Assembly (NCBI GenBank): GCA_963204835.1
Contig: CAUJHJ010000024.1
Coordinates: 1 to 38,779 of the forward strand
Direction of reading: 5' to 3'
Source of the DNA: Pseudomonadota bacterium
GTDB taxonomy: Bacteria > Pseudomonadota > Gammaproteobacteria > Steroidobacterales > Steroidobacteraceae
Length of the DNA stretch: 38,779 nucleotides
Numbering within the stretch: the stretch's first letter is position 1; each line of letters begins with the position of its first letter. Positions 15,901 through 24,991 of this stretch are shown in pieces. The position numbers and the translations under genes were made by a program. A model generated the notes under the pieces. It saw only the letters and a program-made list of their open reading frames with translations. It was not told the DNA's origin and did not search any database.

Positions 15901-16695
15901 ATGGAAATCAGCGCATTCGCCGCGCTCGTGCTCGGCATCGTCGAGGGCCTGACCGAGTTCCTGCCGGTCTCGAGCACCGGCCACCTGATCCTTGCCTCGA
16001 GCGCGCTTGGCCTCGCCGGACCGAAGGTGCTCGCCTTCGAGATCATCATCCAGGGCGCGGCCATCCTCGCCGTCTGCTGGGAATACCGCCAACGCCTGTG
16101 GCGCACCACGGTTTCTCTCCGCAGCGATGCGGGCGCGCGGCGCTTTGCGCTGAACGTCTTGCTCGGCTTCCTGCCGCTCGCCCTGCTCGGGCTCGCCTTC
16201 CAGGACGCGATCGAGGAGCGGCTCTTCCGTCCGGTGCCGGTAGCCATCGCGCTCGTGATCGGCGGCATCGCGATCCTCATCGTCGACCGGCGCGCCCCCC
16301 GGGCGACCTTCGACGCCGTCGAAGCCGTTCCCGTGCGCACGGCCGTGTGGCTCGGCCTGTGGCAGGCACTCGCGCTGATCCCGGGCACGTCGCGCGCGGG
16401 CGCCACCATCGTCGGTGGCGTTTCGCTCGGCATGTCCCGGCGCCTCGCCACCGAGTACTCGTTCTTCCTCGCGATCCCGACCCTCATCGGCGCCACGCTC
16501 TACAAGCTCCATGAGGGCCGCGACCTGTTCGTCGCCGCCGACGCCCTGCCGTTCGCGATCGGCGCGGCCGTCGCCTTCGTCACGGCGCTGCTCGCGGTAC
16601 GCGGCTTCATCCGCTTCATCAGCACCCACAGTTTCGCCGCCTTCGCCTGGTACCGGATCGTCTTCGGCCTGCTAGTGCTCTTCGTCGCCTGGTAG
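15901..16695 (+). CDS. uppP: Undecaprenyl-diphosphate phosphatase
   Basis: This 264-residue integral membrane enzyme removes a phosphate from undecaprenyl pyrophosphate so the lipid carrier can be reused in peptidoglycan and surface polysaccharide synthesis. The BacA/UppP signatures are both present: EGLTEFLPVSSTGH (Glu15, Glu19, Ser25, His28) and PGTSRAGAT (Arg165), corresponding to the E. coli catalytic residues at +2 to +9. Seven to eight hydrophobic segments are visible. Length is typical. It confers basal bacitracin tolerance in other species. It is on the same strand as the PilZ gene and probably shares its transcript. Confidence 0.95.
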   Translation: MEISAFAALVLGIVEGLTEFLPVSSTGHLILASSALGLAGPKVLAFEIIIQGAAILAVCWEYRQRLWRTTVSLRSDAGARRFALNVLLGFLPLALLGLAFQDAIEERLFRPVPVAIALVIGGIAILIVDRRAPRATFDAVEAVPVRTAVWLGLWQALALIPGTSRAGATIVGGVSLGMSRRLATEYSFFLAIPTLIGATLYKLHEGRDLFVAADALPFAIGAAVAFVTALLAVRGFIRFISTHSFAAFAWYRIVFGLLVLFVAW

Positions 16696-16745
16696 GCGTA
16701 GCATGGCGCACCCGCCAGGCACGGCGGCGCAAGAAGGGGTCTGCC

Positions 16746-18224
16746 ATGCGAAGAAGGACTTTCCTCGGTAGCGGCGTCGCCGCCCTTTCCCTTTCGTCGT
16801 TCCCGCTGCGGCGCCTGTACGCCGGCGAGGACCTGCCTGCGGTATCGCGCACGGGCCGGGGGATTTCCCTGCCCGCCTCGGCCCTGGCCGACCTGCGCGC
16901 CCAATTGCGCGGCGGCCTGCTGCTCGCGAGCGACGCCGGATACGACGCCGCGCGGCGCATCTGGAACGGCGCCTTCGACCGCAAGCCGGCCCTGATCGCG
17001 AGCTGTGCGGGGGCGGCCGACGTGATGCGCACCGTCGAGTTCGCGCGCGCCCACGACCTGCTCGTCGCCGTGCGCGGCGGCGGGCACAGCATCTCGGGCC
17101 AATCGGTCTGCGAGGGCGGCCTGATGATCAGCCTCGAGGGCATGCGCGGCATCCGCATCGACCCCGAGGCGCGCGTCGCACGCGTCGAACCGGGCGTGCT
17201 GCTCGGGGAGCTCGACCGCGAAGCCCAGTCCTTCGGGCTCGTCACGCCGGCGGGCACGGTTTCGCACACCGGCGTCGCCGGCCTCACGCTCGGCGGCGGC
17301 TTCGGCCGCCTCGCCCGCAAGTTCGGCCTCGCCTGCGACAACCTGCTGGCCGCCGACCTCGTCGCCGCGGACGGTCGCCTCGTGCAGGCGAGCGCCAGCG
17401 AGAATCCCGACCTTTTCTGGGCGCTGCGCGGCGGTGGCGGCAACTTCGGCGTGGTCACCTCGTTCGAGTTCCGGCTGCACCCTTCCCCGCCGGTCCTTCT
17501 TGGCGGACCGGCCATCTTCCCGCTCGCCCAGGCGCGCGATGCGCTGCGCGCCTACGCCGATTTCGCGGGCAACGCCCCCGACGACGTCTATGCCGACGCG
17601 GCGCTCACCCGGCTGCCCGACGGTCAGCCCGTGCTGGTCATCGACACCTGCTACGCCGGCAGCATCGAGGCGGGCGAGAAGGCGCTCGCATCCATCCGCA
17701 AGTTCGGCAAGCCGATCGTGGACGCGATCGCGCCGACTCCCTACGTCAAGCTGCAGCAGTCCGCCGACGTGCAACTGGCGCGGGGCCGGCGCTATTACCT
17801 CAAGGCGGGCTTCCTGCGGACAATCGACCCTTCCCTCGTCGATGCGCTGGTCGAGGAGTTCGCGGGCCTGCCGCCCGCGGTCATGGTGATCTTTGCCGAC
17901 GCGGGCGGCGCGATCAGCCGCGTCGCGCCGACGGCCACCGCCTTCTGGCACCGGCCCGCGCGCTGGAACGTCGTCGTGGCGACGGCGTGGGACAACCCGG
18001 CGGACACCGAGGCCAACATGGCCGCCGGCCGGCGCGCCTACGCGATCGTCGAGCCCCATGTGAAGGGTTTCTACGTCAACGACATGAACCTCGGCGAGCA
18101 GAGCCAGGCGCAGGTCGACGGCAACTACGGCGGCAACCTGGCGCGCCTCGCGAAGGTCAAGTCGCAATACGACCCGTCGAACCTGTTCCACCTGAACGCC
18201 AACGTGCAGCCCGCGCGTGCCTGA
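16746..18224 (+). CDS. Tat-exported FAD-linked oxidase, berberine-bridge-enzyme type
   Basis: This is a 492-residue flavoprotein. It starts with a twin-arginine signal ([18 protein letters not shown]), so it should be exported folded with its cofactor. A PCMH-type FAD-binding domain (about residues 75-245) contains GGGHSISGQ, with His114 the expected site for a covalent 8-alpha-histidyl FAD link. The C-terminal BBE segment ends [17 protein letters not shown]. The second, cysteinyl attachment found in bicovalent members is not apparent: the aligned stretch reads [11 protein letters not shown] without Cys. Members oxidise sugars, alcohols or alkaloid-like substrates with O2, and the substrate here is unknown. 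uppP ends 50 bp upstream and a strong palindrome follows the stop. Confidence 0.88.
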   Translation: MRRRTFLGSGVAALSLSSFPLRRLYAGEDLPAVSRTGRGISLPASALADLRAQLRGGLLLASDAGYDAARRIWNGAFDRKPALIASCAGAADVMRTVEFARAHDLLVAVRGGGHSISGQSVCEGGLMISLEGMRGIRIDPEARVARVEPGVLLGELDREAQSFGLVTPAGTVSHTGVAGLTLGGGFGRLARKFGLACDNLLAADLVAADGRLVQASASENPDLFWALRGGGGNFGVVTSFEFRLHPSPPVLLGGPAIFPLAQARDALRAYADFAGNAPDDVYADAALTRLPDGQPVLVIDTCYAGSIEAGEKALASIRKFGKPIVDAIAPTPYVKLQQSADVQLARGRRYYLKAGFLRTIDPSLVDALVEEFAGLPPAVMVIFADAGGAISRVAPTATAFWHRPARWNVVVATAWDNPADTEANMAAGRRAYAIVEPHVKGFYVNDMNLGEQSQAQVDGNYGGNLARLAKVKSQYDPSNLFHLNANVQPARA

Positions 18225-18226
18225 GC

Positions 18227-18254
18227 GCGGGCGGCGGGCGCGCCCGCCGCCCGC
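18227..18254. terminator. 28-bp perfect GC palindrome, probable terminator-like hairpin
   Basis: The arm 18227-18240 is the exact reverse complement of 18241-18254, made only of G and C. It starts 3 bp after the BBE-oxidase stop codon. In RNA it would fold into a very stable stem of about 12 bp. The nearby pyrimidine stretch CTTTACTTCC (18261-18270) is not a proper T-run, so termination efficiency is uncertain. Confidence 0.55.
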
Positions 18255-18280
18255 CGCCGGCTTTACTTCCCGATGGTTTC

Positions 18281-18296
18281 ATTTGACACTAATTAG
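18281..18296 (+). promoter_or_regulatory. AT-rich control region of hmgA with CTAATTAG palindrome
   Basis: An abrupt AT-rich stretch just upstream of hmgA contains TTTGACACTAATTAG, including the 8-bp palindrome CTAATTAG (18289-18296), 16 bp before the ATG and next to a GGAGG ribosome-binding site. In such GC-rich DNA this suggests an RNA polymerase or repressor site, for example for a homogentisate-responsive regulator. No convincing -35/-10 pair can be fixed. Confidence 0.35.
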
Positions 18297-18312
18297 CCGG
18301 GCGGGAGGCGGG

Positions 18313-19632
18313 ATGAAGGACAGGACAGCGGTCGCCGGCGCGGAGCTTCGCTACCAGGGCGGCTTCGCCAACCATTTCGCGAGCGAAGCGCTCGCGGGCG
18401 CGCTGCCGGCGCACAACTCGCCGCAGCGCTGTCCCTACGGCCTCTACGCCGAACAGCTCTCGGGCACCGCCTTCACGGCGCCGCGCGCCGGCAACCGCCG
18501 CTCGTGGCTCTACCGGATCCGCCCGGCCGCGGTGCACAGCCCGTTTCGCAGGCTCGCGAACGAGCGCATCGTGGGCCGCTTCGCCGACCTCGAGACGCCA
18601 CCGGATGCACTGCGCTGGAATCCGCTGCCGCTGCCCTTGGGCGAAGTCGACTTCGTCGATGGCCTCGTGACCTTTGCGGGCAACGGCGATCCGCAGGCGC
18701 AGCGCGGCTGCGCCATTCACCATTACGCCGCGACCCGCTCGATGACCGATCGCGTGTTCTACGACGCGGACGGCGAACTGCTGATCGTGCCGCAGTCCGG
18801 CCGGCTGCTGCTCGTTACCGAGCTCGGCCGGCTCCTCGTCGAGCCGCAGGAGATCGCGCTCGTGCCGCGGGGCGTGCGTTTTCGCGTCGAACTGCCCGAT
18901 GGCCCGGCGCGCGGCTATGCCTGCGAGAACTTCGGCGCCGCGTTCCGCTTGCCGGACCTCGGCCCGATCGGCTCGAACGGCCTCGCCTGCGAGCGCGACT
19001 TCCTCACGCCCGAGGCCTGGTACGAGGACCGCGAGGAGCGACACGAACTCGTCGCGAAGTTCATGGGCGGGCTGTGGTCGGCGCCGCTCGACCACTCGCC
19101 GTTCGATGTCGTCGCCTGGCGCGGCAACTGTGCGCCCTGCAAGTACGACCTGCGCCGCTTCAACACGATCGGGTCGATCAGCTACGACCACCCGGATCCC
19201 TCGATCTTCCTCGTGCTGCAGTCGATCTCCGACACGCCGGGGGTCGACGACATCGACTTCGTGATCTTCCCGCCGCGCTGGCTCGCGATGCAGGACAGCT
19301 TCCGGCCGCCCTGGTTCCATCGCAACATCGCGAGCGAATACATGGGCCTCATCCACGGTGCCTACGACGCGAAGGCGGAGGGCTTCCTGCCGGGCGGTGC
19401 CTCGCTGCACAACTGCATGACGGGACACGGCCCGGACGCGGCAACCTTCGAGAAGGCATCGCGCGCCGACACCTCGCGGCCCGAGCACATCGTCGACACC
19501 ATGGCCTTCATGATCGAGACACGCTGCGTGATCCGGCCGACGCGCTACGCGCTGGAGTCACCGCTGCGGCAGGTCGACTACCCGCAATGCTGGCAGGAGC
19601 TTCGCAGGCAGTTCGATCCGGCGCACCGCTAG
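18313..19632 (+). CDS. hmgA: Homogentisate 1,2-dioxygenase
   Basis: This 439-residue Fe(II) ring-cleavage dioxygenase converts homogentisate to maleylacetoacetate in tyrosine and phenylalanine degradation. The iron ligands line up with those of the human enzyme (His335, Glu341, His371) shifted by one: His336 in PWFHRN, Glu342 in SEYMG and His372 in [26 protein letters not shown] at the N-terminus and [11 protein letters not shown] are also diagnostic. The ATG at 18313, after GGAGG, gives the normal family length. Maleylacetoacetate isomerase and fumarylacetoacetase genes are not adjacent, so this is a lone pathway member. Its stop overlaps the stop of the convergent acyltransferase gene. Confidence 0.97.
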   Translation: MKDRTAVAGAELRYQGGFANHFASEALAGALPAHNSPQRCPYGLYAEQLSGTAFTAPRAGNRRSWLYRIRPAAVHSPFRRLANERIVGRFADLETPPDALRWNPLPLPLGEVDFVDGLVTFAGNGDPQAQRGCAIHHYAATRSMTDRVFYDADGELLIVPQSGRLLLVTELGRLLVEPQEIALVPRGVRFRVELPDGPARGYACENFGAAFRLPDLGPIGSNGLACERDFLTPEAWYEDREERHELVAKFMGGLWSAPLDHSPFDVVAWRGNCAPCKYDLRRFNTIGSISYDHPDPSIFLVLQSISDTPGVDDIDFVIFPPRWLAMQDSFRPPWFHRNIASEYMGLIHGAYDAKAEGFLPGGASLHNCMTGHGPDAATFEKASRADTSRPEHIVDTMAFMIETRCVIRPTRYALESPLRQVDYPQCWQELRRQFDPAHR

Positions 19633-21629
19633 CTGCGTGGATTCGCAGCGAGCGGCCGGAATACGGCGGGGAGTCCTTCGCGCCGCAGGATCGACCACCC
19701 GAGCTTCCACGACATGGGTATCGTCAGGTGGTTCGTGTCGTAGTAGCGTGGCTCGCCCTGCTCGTTCAGGGCCTCGCAGACACCATCGGGGCACAGGAAC
19801 CGCGTGGGGTCGAAGTAGGAAACCTGCGGGGTGTGTTCCGCAAACTGCTTGAGTCGCGCATTCACCGCGACCACGCCTTCGCTCGGGACTGCGGTCACAC
19901 GCGGACAATCGAGCCCGGGATATCCGAGCGCCTTCTCGCGGCAGCGCCGGTCATACCCCGGGATGGCCGGGATCTTGCCGATGATGATGACCCGCTTGCC
20001 CTGTTGCGTGAGCGCCCGCACGGAATCGAAGAATTCCTCGAGGAAGCGGCCCGAACGCGCCTGATAACTCGGCCAGTCGGCGGAAATGATCAGCGTGTGG
20101 TAGGGCCCGACAAGCTGCGACGCGAGCGCGCTCGCCCTGCGGCAGTCGGCGAGGCGCCGGGGCTGGACGAAAGGCGTCGGGTCGCGATCGAGGGGTGGGC
20201 AGGCGCCGATCTCGAGGTTTCGGAACCTGAAGCCGCCGACCTGCGCGAACGCCCCCACCATGCCGACATAGTGCGCGGCGTTTGAGTCGCCCCACAGGAG
20301 CGTATCGCTCGCCCGGGCCGGGTCGCCGATCACGCAGGGCGCGCGCCGGGCATCGCTCGCGCTCAGGGACTGGACCTGGCAGACATAGTCGTAGGTGTTG
20401 GCGGGACGGGCCTGCCTGCGAAGGGCCGTGACTTCCGCGCGGTAGTCCGTCATCCAGCGCAGGCCGTAGCCATCGAGGTACATGCCTGCGAGCGCCGCAA
20501 TGGCCAGCGCACCCGCGGGAAGCGCGTACTGGTTCCAGATGACGCGAGGCGCGGTTGCCTTCGAGCGCCGCGCGGGCGTTTCGACGTAGCGGTAGGTCAG
20601 GTACGCGCAGGCGAATGTCAGCAGGAACAGGCTGAGGGCGGCAGCCGACCCGATTTGCGTGTGCCCGTACCGGTAAAACGCGAGCAGCGGCCAGTGCCAG
20701 AGATAGGCCGAATAGGACACCAGGCCGACCCATACGAGCGGCCGGCAGGCGAGGCCACCGGAAATCGGGTTGTCCGCGCTTCGCCCCGCCAGGATCAGCA
20801 GGGCCGTGCCCATCGTCGGCGGCAGGCTCAGCCAGCCTGGAAATACGCTGGCTTCGGTCACGAACGCCAGCGAGAAGGCCAGCAGGCCGAGACCGGCAAC
20901 CGCCAGTCGCAAGTCCCAACGGGCGGGCAGTCGATCGGGAACCTTCCTGAACGTCGCGAAGGCCAGCAGCGCGCCGAGCAGCAGCTCCCCGGCCCGCGTG
21001 GGCAGCATGTAGTAGGCGAAAAGCGGCGCGGGCTCGTACAGGTCCTGCGCCAGCCAGAACGAACCGAGCGCGATCATGCCGATCGCCAGTGCAAAGCCCC
21101 AGCCCCGGGCTGCGCCGCGTACCGCGAGCAGCAACAGCGGCCAGAGGACGTAGAACTGCTCCTCGACCCCGAGCGACCACAGGTGCAGCAGCGGCAGTTC
21201 GCTGCTGGCGGCCGCAAAATAGCTGGTGTCCTGGTGAGTCCAGAAATAGGCATTGGCGAGCGAGAGCACCGACCACAGCGCCGATTCCGCCGCACGCTCG
21301 GTGTCTTCGGGCAGCAGCAGGACATGCGCCGCGAGGAGCGTCGCGGCGACGACGACGAGCATCGCGGGCGCGATCCGCTTGACACGTCGCCGATAGAAGT
21401 CCAGCAGCGAAAATCGCCCGGCCTGCTGCTCGTTGAAAAGGTTCAGGGAGATCAGGTAGCCGGAAATGACGAAGAACATGTCGACACCGACGAACCCGCC
21501 GGGGACCCACGCCTTGTCGATGTGGAAGACGATGACCGAGAGCACGGCGATCGCGCGCAGCCCGTCGATGTCGGGACGATAGGCGCCGCTCGCCGGAGTC
21601 GCCTTATTCTTGCTTGTTGTCGGGGACAA
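19629..21629 (-). CDS. OafA/YrhL-type membrane acyltransferase with C-terminal SGNH domain
   Basis: This 666-residue two-domain protein has an N-terminal acyltransferase-3 part (about residues 15-370), with [29 protein letters not shown] and about ten hydrophobic helices. A periplasmic SGNH hydrolase-like domain follows, with nucleophile Ser449 in [11 protein letters not shown] and a DTNHL block (Asp631, His634). Such proteins O-acetylate surface sugars (lipopolysaccharide, exopolysaccharide or peptidoglycan-linked). The start must be TTG at 21629: the family begins at [10 protein letters not shown], the next in-frame ATG is inside the domain, and an in-frame TAG lies 4 codons upstream. It converges on hmgA with overlapping stops (CTAG) and sits just downstream of tRNA-Thr(TGT). 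Confidence 0.92.
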   Translation of the reverse strand: MSPTTSKNKATPASGAYRPDIDGLRAIAVLSVIVFHIDKAWVPGGFVGVDMFFVISGYLISLNLFNEQQAGRFSLLDFYRRRVKRIAPAMLVVVAATLLAAHVLLLPEDTERAAESALWSVLSLANAYFWTHQDTSYFAAASSELPLLHLWSLGVEEQFYVLWPLLLLAVRGAARGWGFALAIGMIALGSFWLAQDLYEPAPLFAYYMLPTRAGELLLGALLAFATFRKVPDRLPARWDLRLAVAGLGLLAFSLAFVTEASVFPGWLSLPPTMGTALLILAGRSADNPISGGLACRPLVWVGLVSYSAYLWHWPLLAFYRYGHTQIGSAAALSLFLLTFACAYLTYRYVETPARRSKATAPRVIWNQYALPAGALAIAALAGMYLDGYGLRWMTDYRAEVTALRRQARPANTYDYVCQVQSLSASDARRAPCVIGDPARASDTLLWGDSNAAHYVGMVGAFAQVGGFRFRNLEIGACPPLDRDPTPFVQPRRLADCRRASALASQLVGPYHTLIISADWPSYQARSGRFLEEFFDSVRALTQQGKRVIIIGKIPAIPGYDRRCREKALGYPGLDCPRVTAVPSEGVVAVNARLKQFAEHTPQVSYFDPTRFLCPDGVCEALNEQGEPRYYDTNHLTIPMSWKLGWSILRREGLPAVFRPLAANPRS

Positions 21630-21734
21630 GCGGACAGGCTACCCGGCCCGACCACCCGGCACGCTGCACCGTGTCACACCGACCGCCTGTCGCGCAGCCC
21701 GCCGGTGATTCGACATAAGCGGCTGTGGGCGATT

Positions 21735-21810
<76 letters not shown>

Positions 21811-21825
21811 CTTGCCGGGGCGATT

Positions 21826-22545
21826 CTACCCCGCCCCGCCGGACCCTGTGCCCGGCTCGGTGGTGGACGCCGCTGCCGCGGCCGGGGGACAGGGCTTGAG
21901 GGCGAGCTGGCTCGAGCCATCGCGATTGAAAGCCTCCGCCTCGGCGAGTTCCTGCGGCGTGCGCAGCTGCAGGTCGACCCACCAGCTCGTCCCTATGTGC
22001 AGGCGCTCCGTCACGTCGGCCGTGAGCCCGAGCCGGCGCAATTCGGCGGCGCGCCGGTCGGCCCGCTCGCGTTCGGAAAAGATGCCAACGGATATGCGGC
22101 GCGCATCCGTCTCGGTCATCACGCTGGCGTCGGTGATGCCAGCGCGGGCGAGACGCGCCAGCAGGCGCGTCTCGGCAGCGGCATTGCGCTGCTGCGGGAG
22201 CGAAACCCAGAAGCCCTCGGCGACCCGCGATTCCTCGGTGCGGGTGTGGGCGTCGTAGCCGCCGTCCCTGAATGCGCCCGCCGCGCGCCCCGATTCCGCT
22301 TCGCTCGCGAACGGCCCGATCGACCGGCAGGAGGCTTGCGCCGCAAGCGGTGCGCCGGACGCGGGCGCCGCCGTGGCGGCGAGTGCGCCTGCGACGGGCG
22401 GCACGGTGTTCGACTCGCTCGCGAGCTTGAGCCGCGGCACATCCGGCGGCGGCGAGTCGGCCATCGGCGGCGGAGCGGGCGTGAGCATGGCCCAACCGAG
22501 GAAGCCCAGGTTGGCGGCGAGCAGGGCAAAGAACAGCGTGCGCAC
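21826..22545 (-). CDS. Membrane-anchored SPOR-domain protein
   Basis: This is a 239-residue protein with one N-terminal membrane helix (TLFFALLAANLGFLGWAML), a Pro/Ala-rich linker, and a C-terminal SPOR-like domain (about residues 140-200; RRISVGIFSERERADRRAAELRRLGLTADVTE). SPOR domains bind denuded peptidoglycan at the division septum. The GTG at 22545, 10 bp after the coaX stop, is chosen because it places the membrane helix at the very N-terminus. An earlier in-frame start at 22641 would overlap coaX and add a non-family extension. birA-coaX-SPOR-tRNA is a familiar gammaproteobacterial arrangement, although the cellular role of this SPOR protein is not established. Confidence 0.8.
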   Translation of the reverse strand: MRTLFFALLAANLGFLGWAMLTPAPPPMADSPPPDVPRLKLASESNTVPPVAGALAATAAPASGAPLAAQASCRSIGPFASEAESGRAAGAFRDGGYDAHTRTEESRVAEGFWVSLPQQRNAAAETRLLARLARAGITDASVMTETDARRISVGIFSERERADRRAAELRRLGLTADVTERLHIGTSWWVDLQLRTPQELAEAEAFNRDGSSQLALKPCPPAAAAASTTEPGTGSGGAG

Positions 22546-22555
22546 GGCGATGAGT

Positions 22556-23332
22556 CTAATCGAGTGCCGCGAGGCCGCGCAGCACGAGGTCCGGCACGAT
22601 CTCGCCCGGGGCGTCGAGCAGGGGAAGGAGCCGGGCGGCACCGCCGCCCGTGAGCAGCAGGCGCGGACGCCCTCCGTAGCGCGCGCGTGCTGCGCGCCAG
22701 GCCCGTTCGATCAGCGCCGCGGCTGCGTGCTGCGATCCCTGTTCGATGGCCTCGCGCGTGCTGCGGGCGAACAGAGAGCCGCGGCCCGGGCCGCGCCGGC
22801 CGGGTGCCGCGCGCCGCCGGATTCCCTGCGTATCGCGCAGCAGCGCCTCCACCATCAGCGCCGGCGCAGGCACGATCACGCCACCGCCGTGACGCCCGTC
22901 GCGTGACAGGAAATCGATCGTCATCGCCGTGCCGATGTCGACGATGCATGCTGCGCGCGGCGACGCATGCAGGTGCCGCGCGCCGATGACCGCGGCCCAG
23001 CGGTCCGCGCCCAGCCGCCAGGGTTCGCGATATCCGCAGCGCACCCCTGCGGCCTCGACCGTCGTGCGCAACCGCCGCACCTCGACATCGAGCACTTGCG
23101 CCAGCGCACGCTCGAGCGCGCGCGTGCGGGCTGGCCGGCCGACCGAAACCAGGCGCACCGCGCCGATCCCCTTGGGCAGCGCCGCCAGCAAGGCCGCGAT
23201 GGGCAGTTCCCCGGCCGCGCTGACGGGCAACGACCTCTGCCGACCGACGCCGCCTTCGCTCGCAAATGCCCATTTCACGCGACTGTTGCCGACATCGAGC
23301 AACAGCCGGCGCTGCCGCGACTTCTCGCTCAT
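22556..23332 (-). CDS. coaX: Type III pantothenate kinase
   Basis: This 258-residue ASKHA-fold kinase phosphorylates pantothenate in the first step of coenzyme A synthesis. Type III markers are the N-terminal phosphate loop LLLDVGNSRVKWA, GADRWAAVIGARHL, IVDIGTAMTIDFL and the LLLTGGGA adenosine-binding block near the C-terminus. The family is insensitive to CoA feedback and unrelated to CoaA. The ATG at 23332 overlaps the birA stop (ATGA), which settles the start. In E. coli the non-homologous coaA fills the same slot after birA, an example of analogous enzymes exchanging at one locus. Confidence 0.93.
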   Translation of the reverse strand: MSEKSRQRRLLLDVGNSRVKWAFASEGGVGRQRSLPVSAAGELPIAALLAALPKGIGAVRLVSVGRPARTRALERALAQVLDVEVRRLRTTVEAAGVRCGYREPWRLGADRWAAVIGARHLHASPRAACIVDIGTAMTIDFLSRDGRHGGGVIVPAPALMVEALLRDTQGIRRRAAPGRRGPGRGSLFARSTREAIEQGSQHAAAALIERAWRAARARYGGRPRLLLTGGGAARLLPLLDAPGEIVPDLVLRGLAALD

Positions 23333-24345
23333 GCCTGCGCCCGCACGCTGACTTCGCCCGTGACGAATCGCTGCAGCCCCGCAGGCGTTTCGACGAGCAG
23401 CGCCCCGCCCGCATCGATGCCGCGGGCGATGCCAGCCTGGGGCTCGTCCCCGAGCATCACCGACACCGCGCGTCCGCGCAGGGCGTCTGCCTCGCGCCAT
23501 TCGGCCGCGAAGGGCGTGAAGCCATCCGCCGCGAACTTGGGCAATGCCGCGACGATCTCACGGACGAGGCCGGCGGCAAGCGCATTGCGATCGGTGCTGC
23601 CGCTGAGCTCGACGAGGTCGACCGGCGCATTGCCGGCCGCTGTGACTTGCGCCCTGGCCGGCGCCTCGAGCGCCACGTTCACCCCGATCCCGATGACCAC
23701 GACCACCGGGCCGGCCGATTCCGCGCGCATCTCGATCAGGACGCCGCCGAGCTTGCGCCCGCCCGCGACGACGTCGTTCGGCCACTTGAGCGCGAGCCCC
23801 CGCACGCCATGGGCGGACAATGCGCGCAAGGCGCAGACTCCGATCACGAGCGACAACGCCGCAAGGTCCCGCGGCAACTCGGCAAACGTCCAGGCGATCG
23901 ACAGGCATACGGCCCCGCCCAGCGGGGCGACCCACTGGCGTCCGCGTCGGCCGCGTCCCGCCGTCTGGTGCTCGGCAAGCAGTATGGCTGCACGGCCCTG
24001 CGGCGGATCCTCCCCAGCCGCCAGCAACGCGGCATTGGTCGACGGCAGGGCCCATGCCACCTCGCAACGCGCAACGCGCGCCTGCACGCCCTCGGGCAAC
24101 TGCGCGACGAGGCGGGCCGCATCGAGCGCCGCGATGCCCTCGCTCAGCCGATAGCCGCGGTTCGGCACGGCTTCAATGCGCGCGCCCGCGTTCACGAGCA
24201 CGCGCACGGCTTTCCACACGGCACTCCGTGTCACGCCGAACTCCCGCGCGAGCGCCTGCCCCGACGCGAAACCCCCGTCTCCCAGGCGGCGAAAGACCCG
24301 CTCCGCGAGGGTCGCCGCGAGCTGATCCTGCGGGGCCGCGGGCAC
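23329..24345 (-). CDS. birA: Biotin-[acetyl-CoA-carboxylase] ligase / biotin operon repressor
   Basis: This 338-residue bifunctional BirA has an N-terminal winged helix-turn-helix (about residues 15-70; SGQALAREFGVTRSAVWKAV), so it can probably repress biotin genes as well as attach biotin. The catalytic domain has the biotinyl-AMP loop TAGRGRRGRQW, KWPNDVV with the substrate Lys, and a C-terminal SH3-like domain (LRGRAVSVMLGD...GALLVET). The start is GTG at 24345, 1 nt after the plsY stop; no better start exists. It lies between plsY and coaX, with a 4-nt overlap to coaX. Confidence 0.95.
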   Translation of the reverse strand: MPAAPQDQLAATLAERVFRRLGDGGFASGQALAREFGVTRSAVWKAVRVLVNAGARIEAVPNRGYRLSEGIAALDAARLVAQLPEGVQARVARCEVAWALPSTNAALLAAGEDPPQGRAAILLAEHQTAGRGRRGRQWVAPLGGAVCLSIAWTFAELPRDLAALSLVIGVCALRALSAHGVRGLALKWPNDVVAGGRKLGGVLIEMRAESAGPVVVVIGIGVNVALEAPARAQVTAAGNAPVDLVELSGSTDRNALAAGLVREIVAALPKFAADGFTPFAAEWREADALRGRAVSVMLGDEPQAGIARGIDAGGALLVETPAGLQRFVTGEVSVRAQA

Positions 24346-24346
24346 T

Positions 24347-24991
24347 TCAGCGGCCCCGGCCCAGGAGCCACAGGCGCCGTGCGCGCGGCTCGGTGCCGGC
24401 GCGCATGCGGACGATGTTGGCGCGATGGGTATGGATCACGAGCAGCGCGGCCGCGACGCCGAACAGGCCCAGCGGCACGATGGGTTCGACTCCCGCGGCC
24501 ATGACATACAGCGGCAGCGCAGTGGCGGCAACCATCGAAGCGAGCCCGACGAAACCGAAGGCGATCACCGCGACGAACCAGACGCCGAGCACGACCGCGA
24601 GGGCCACGGGGGCGAGCGCAAGCAGCGCGCCGACGAGCGTCGCGGCGCCCTTGCCGCCGCGAAAGCCGTGCCACAGTGGCCAGACATGCCCCAGCATCGC
24701 GGCGAACGCGCAGGCCTCGGGCAGGCCGAGAGCCGATGCGCCGAACCTCGCCGCCGCGAGCGGCAGCCAGGCCGCGGCAAGCCAGCCCTTGCCGAGGTCG
24801 ATGACGATGACCCCGAGCGCGAACCATGGCCCCTGCGTGCGCAGCGCGTTGGTCCCGCCCGCGTTGCCGCTGCCGAGCATGCGGATATCGACGCCGCCGC
24901 GCAGCCGCCCGACCAGCAGCGCGCCGCTCACCGAGCCGAGGCCGTAGGCGGCCAGCGTGGCGGCGATCGCCGCGAGGGTGCCGGCACTCAC
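24347..24991 (-). CDS. plsY: Glycerol-3-phosphate acyltransferase PlsY
   Basis: This 214-residue inner-membrane enzyme transfers an acyl group from acyl-phosphate to glycerol-3-phosphate, the first step of phospholipid synthesis. The three PlsY motifs are visible: IRMLGSGNAGGTNALR, HGFRGGKGAAT and the C-terminal IHTHRANIVRMRAGTEP. About five membrane helices alternate with these cytoplasmic loops. The start is GTG at 24991, overlapping the ctlX stop by GTGA, so initiation is likely coupled. The protein is slightly longer than E. coli PlsY. Its neighbours share no pathway with it. Confidence 0.95.
   Translation of the reverse strand: MSAGTLAAIAATLAAYGLGSVSGALLVGRLRGGVDIRMLGSGNAGGTNALRTQGPWFALGVIVIDLGKGWLAAAWLPLAAARFGASALGLPEACAFAAMLGHVWPLWHGFRGGKGAATLVGALLALAPVALAVVLGVWFVAVIAFGFVGLASMVAATALPLYVMAAGVEPIVPLGLFGVAAALLVIHTHRANIVRMRAGTEPRARRLWLLGRGR

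Noticed and set aside
21630-21734. Possible tRNA-borne attachment site downstream of tRNA-Thr(TGT)
   Set aside because: I looked for a copy of the tRNA 3' end near 438-702 and elsewhere at the other junction and saw none; no integrase gene is present.
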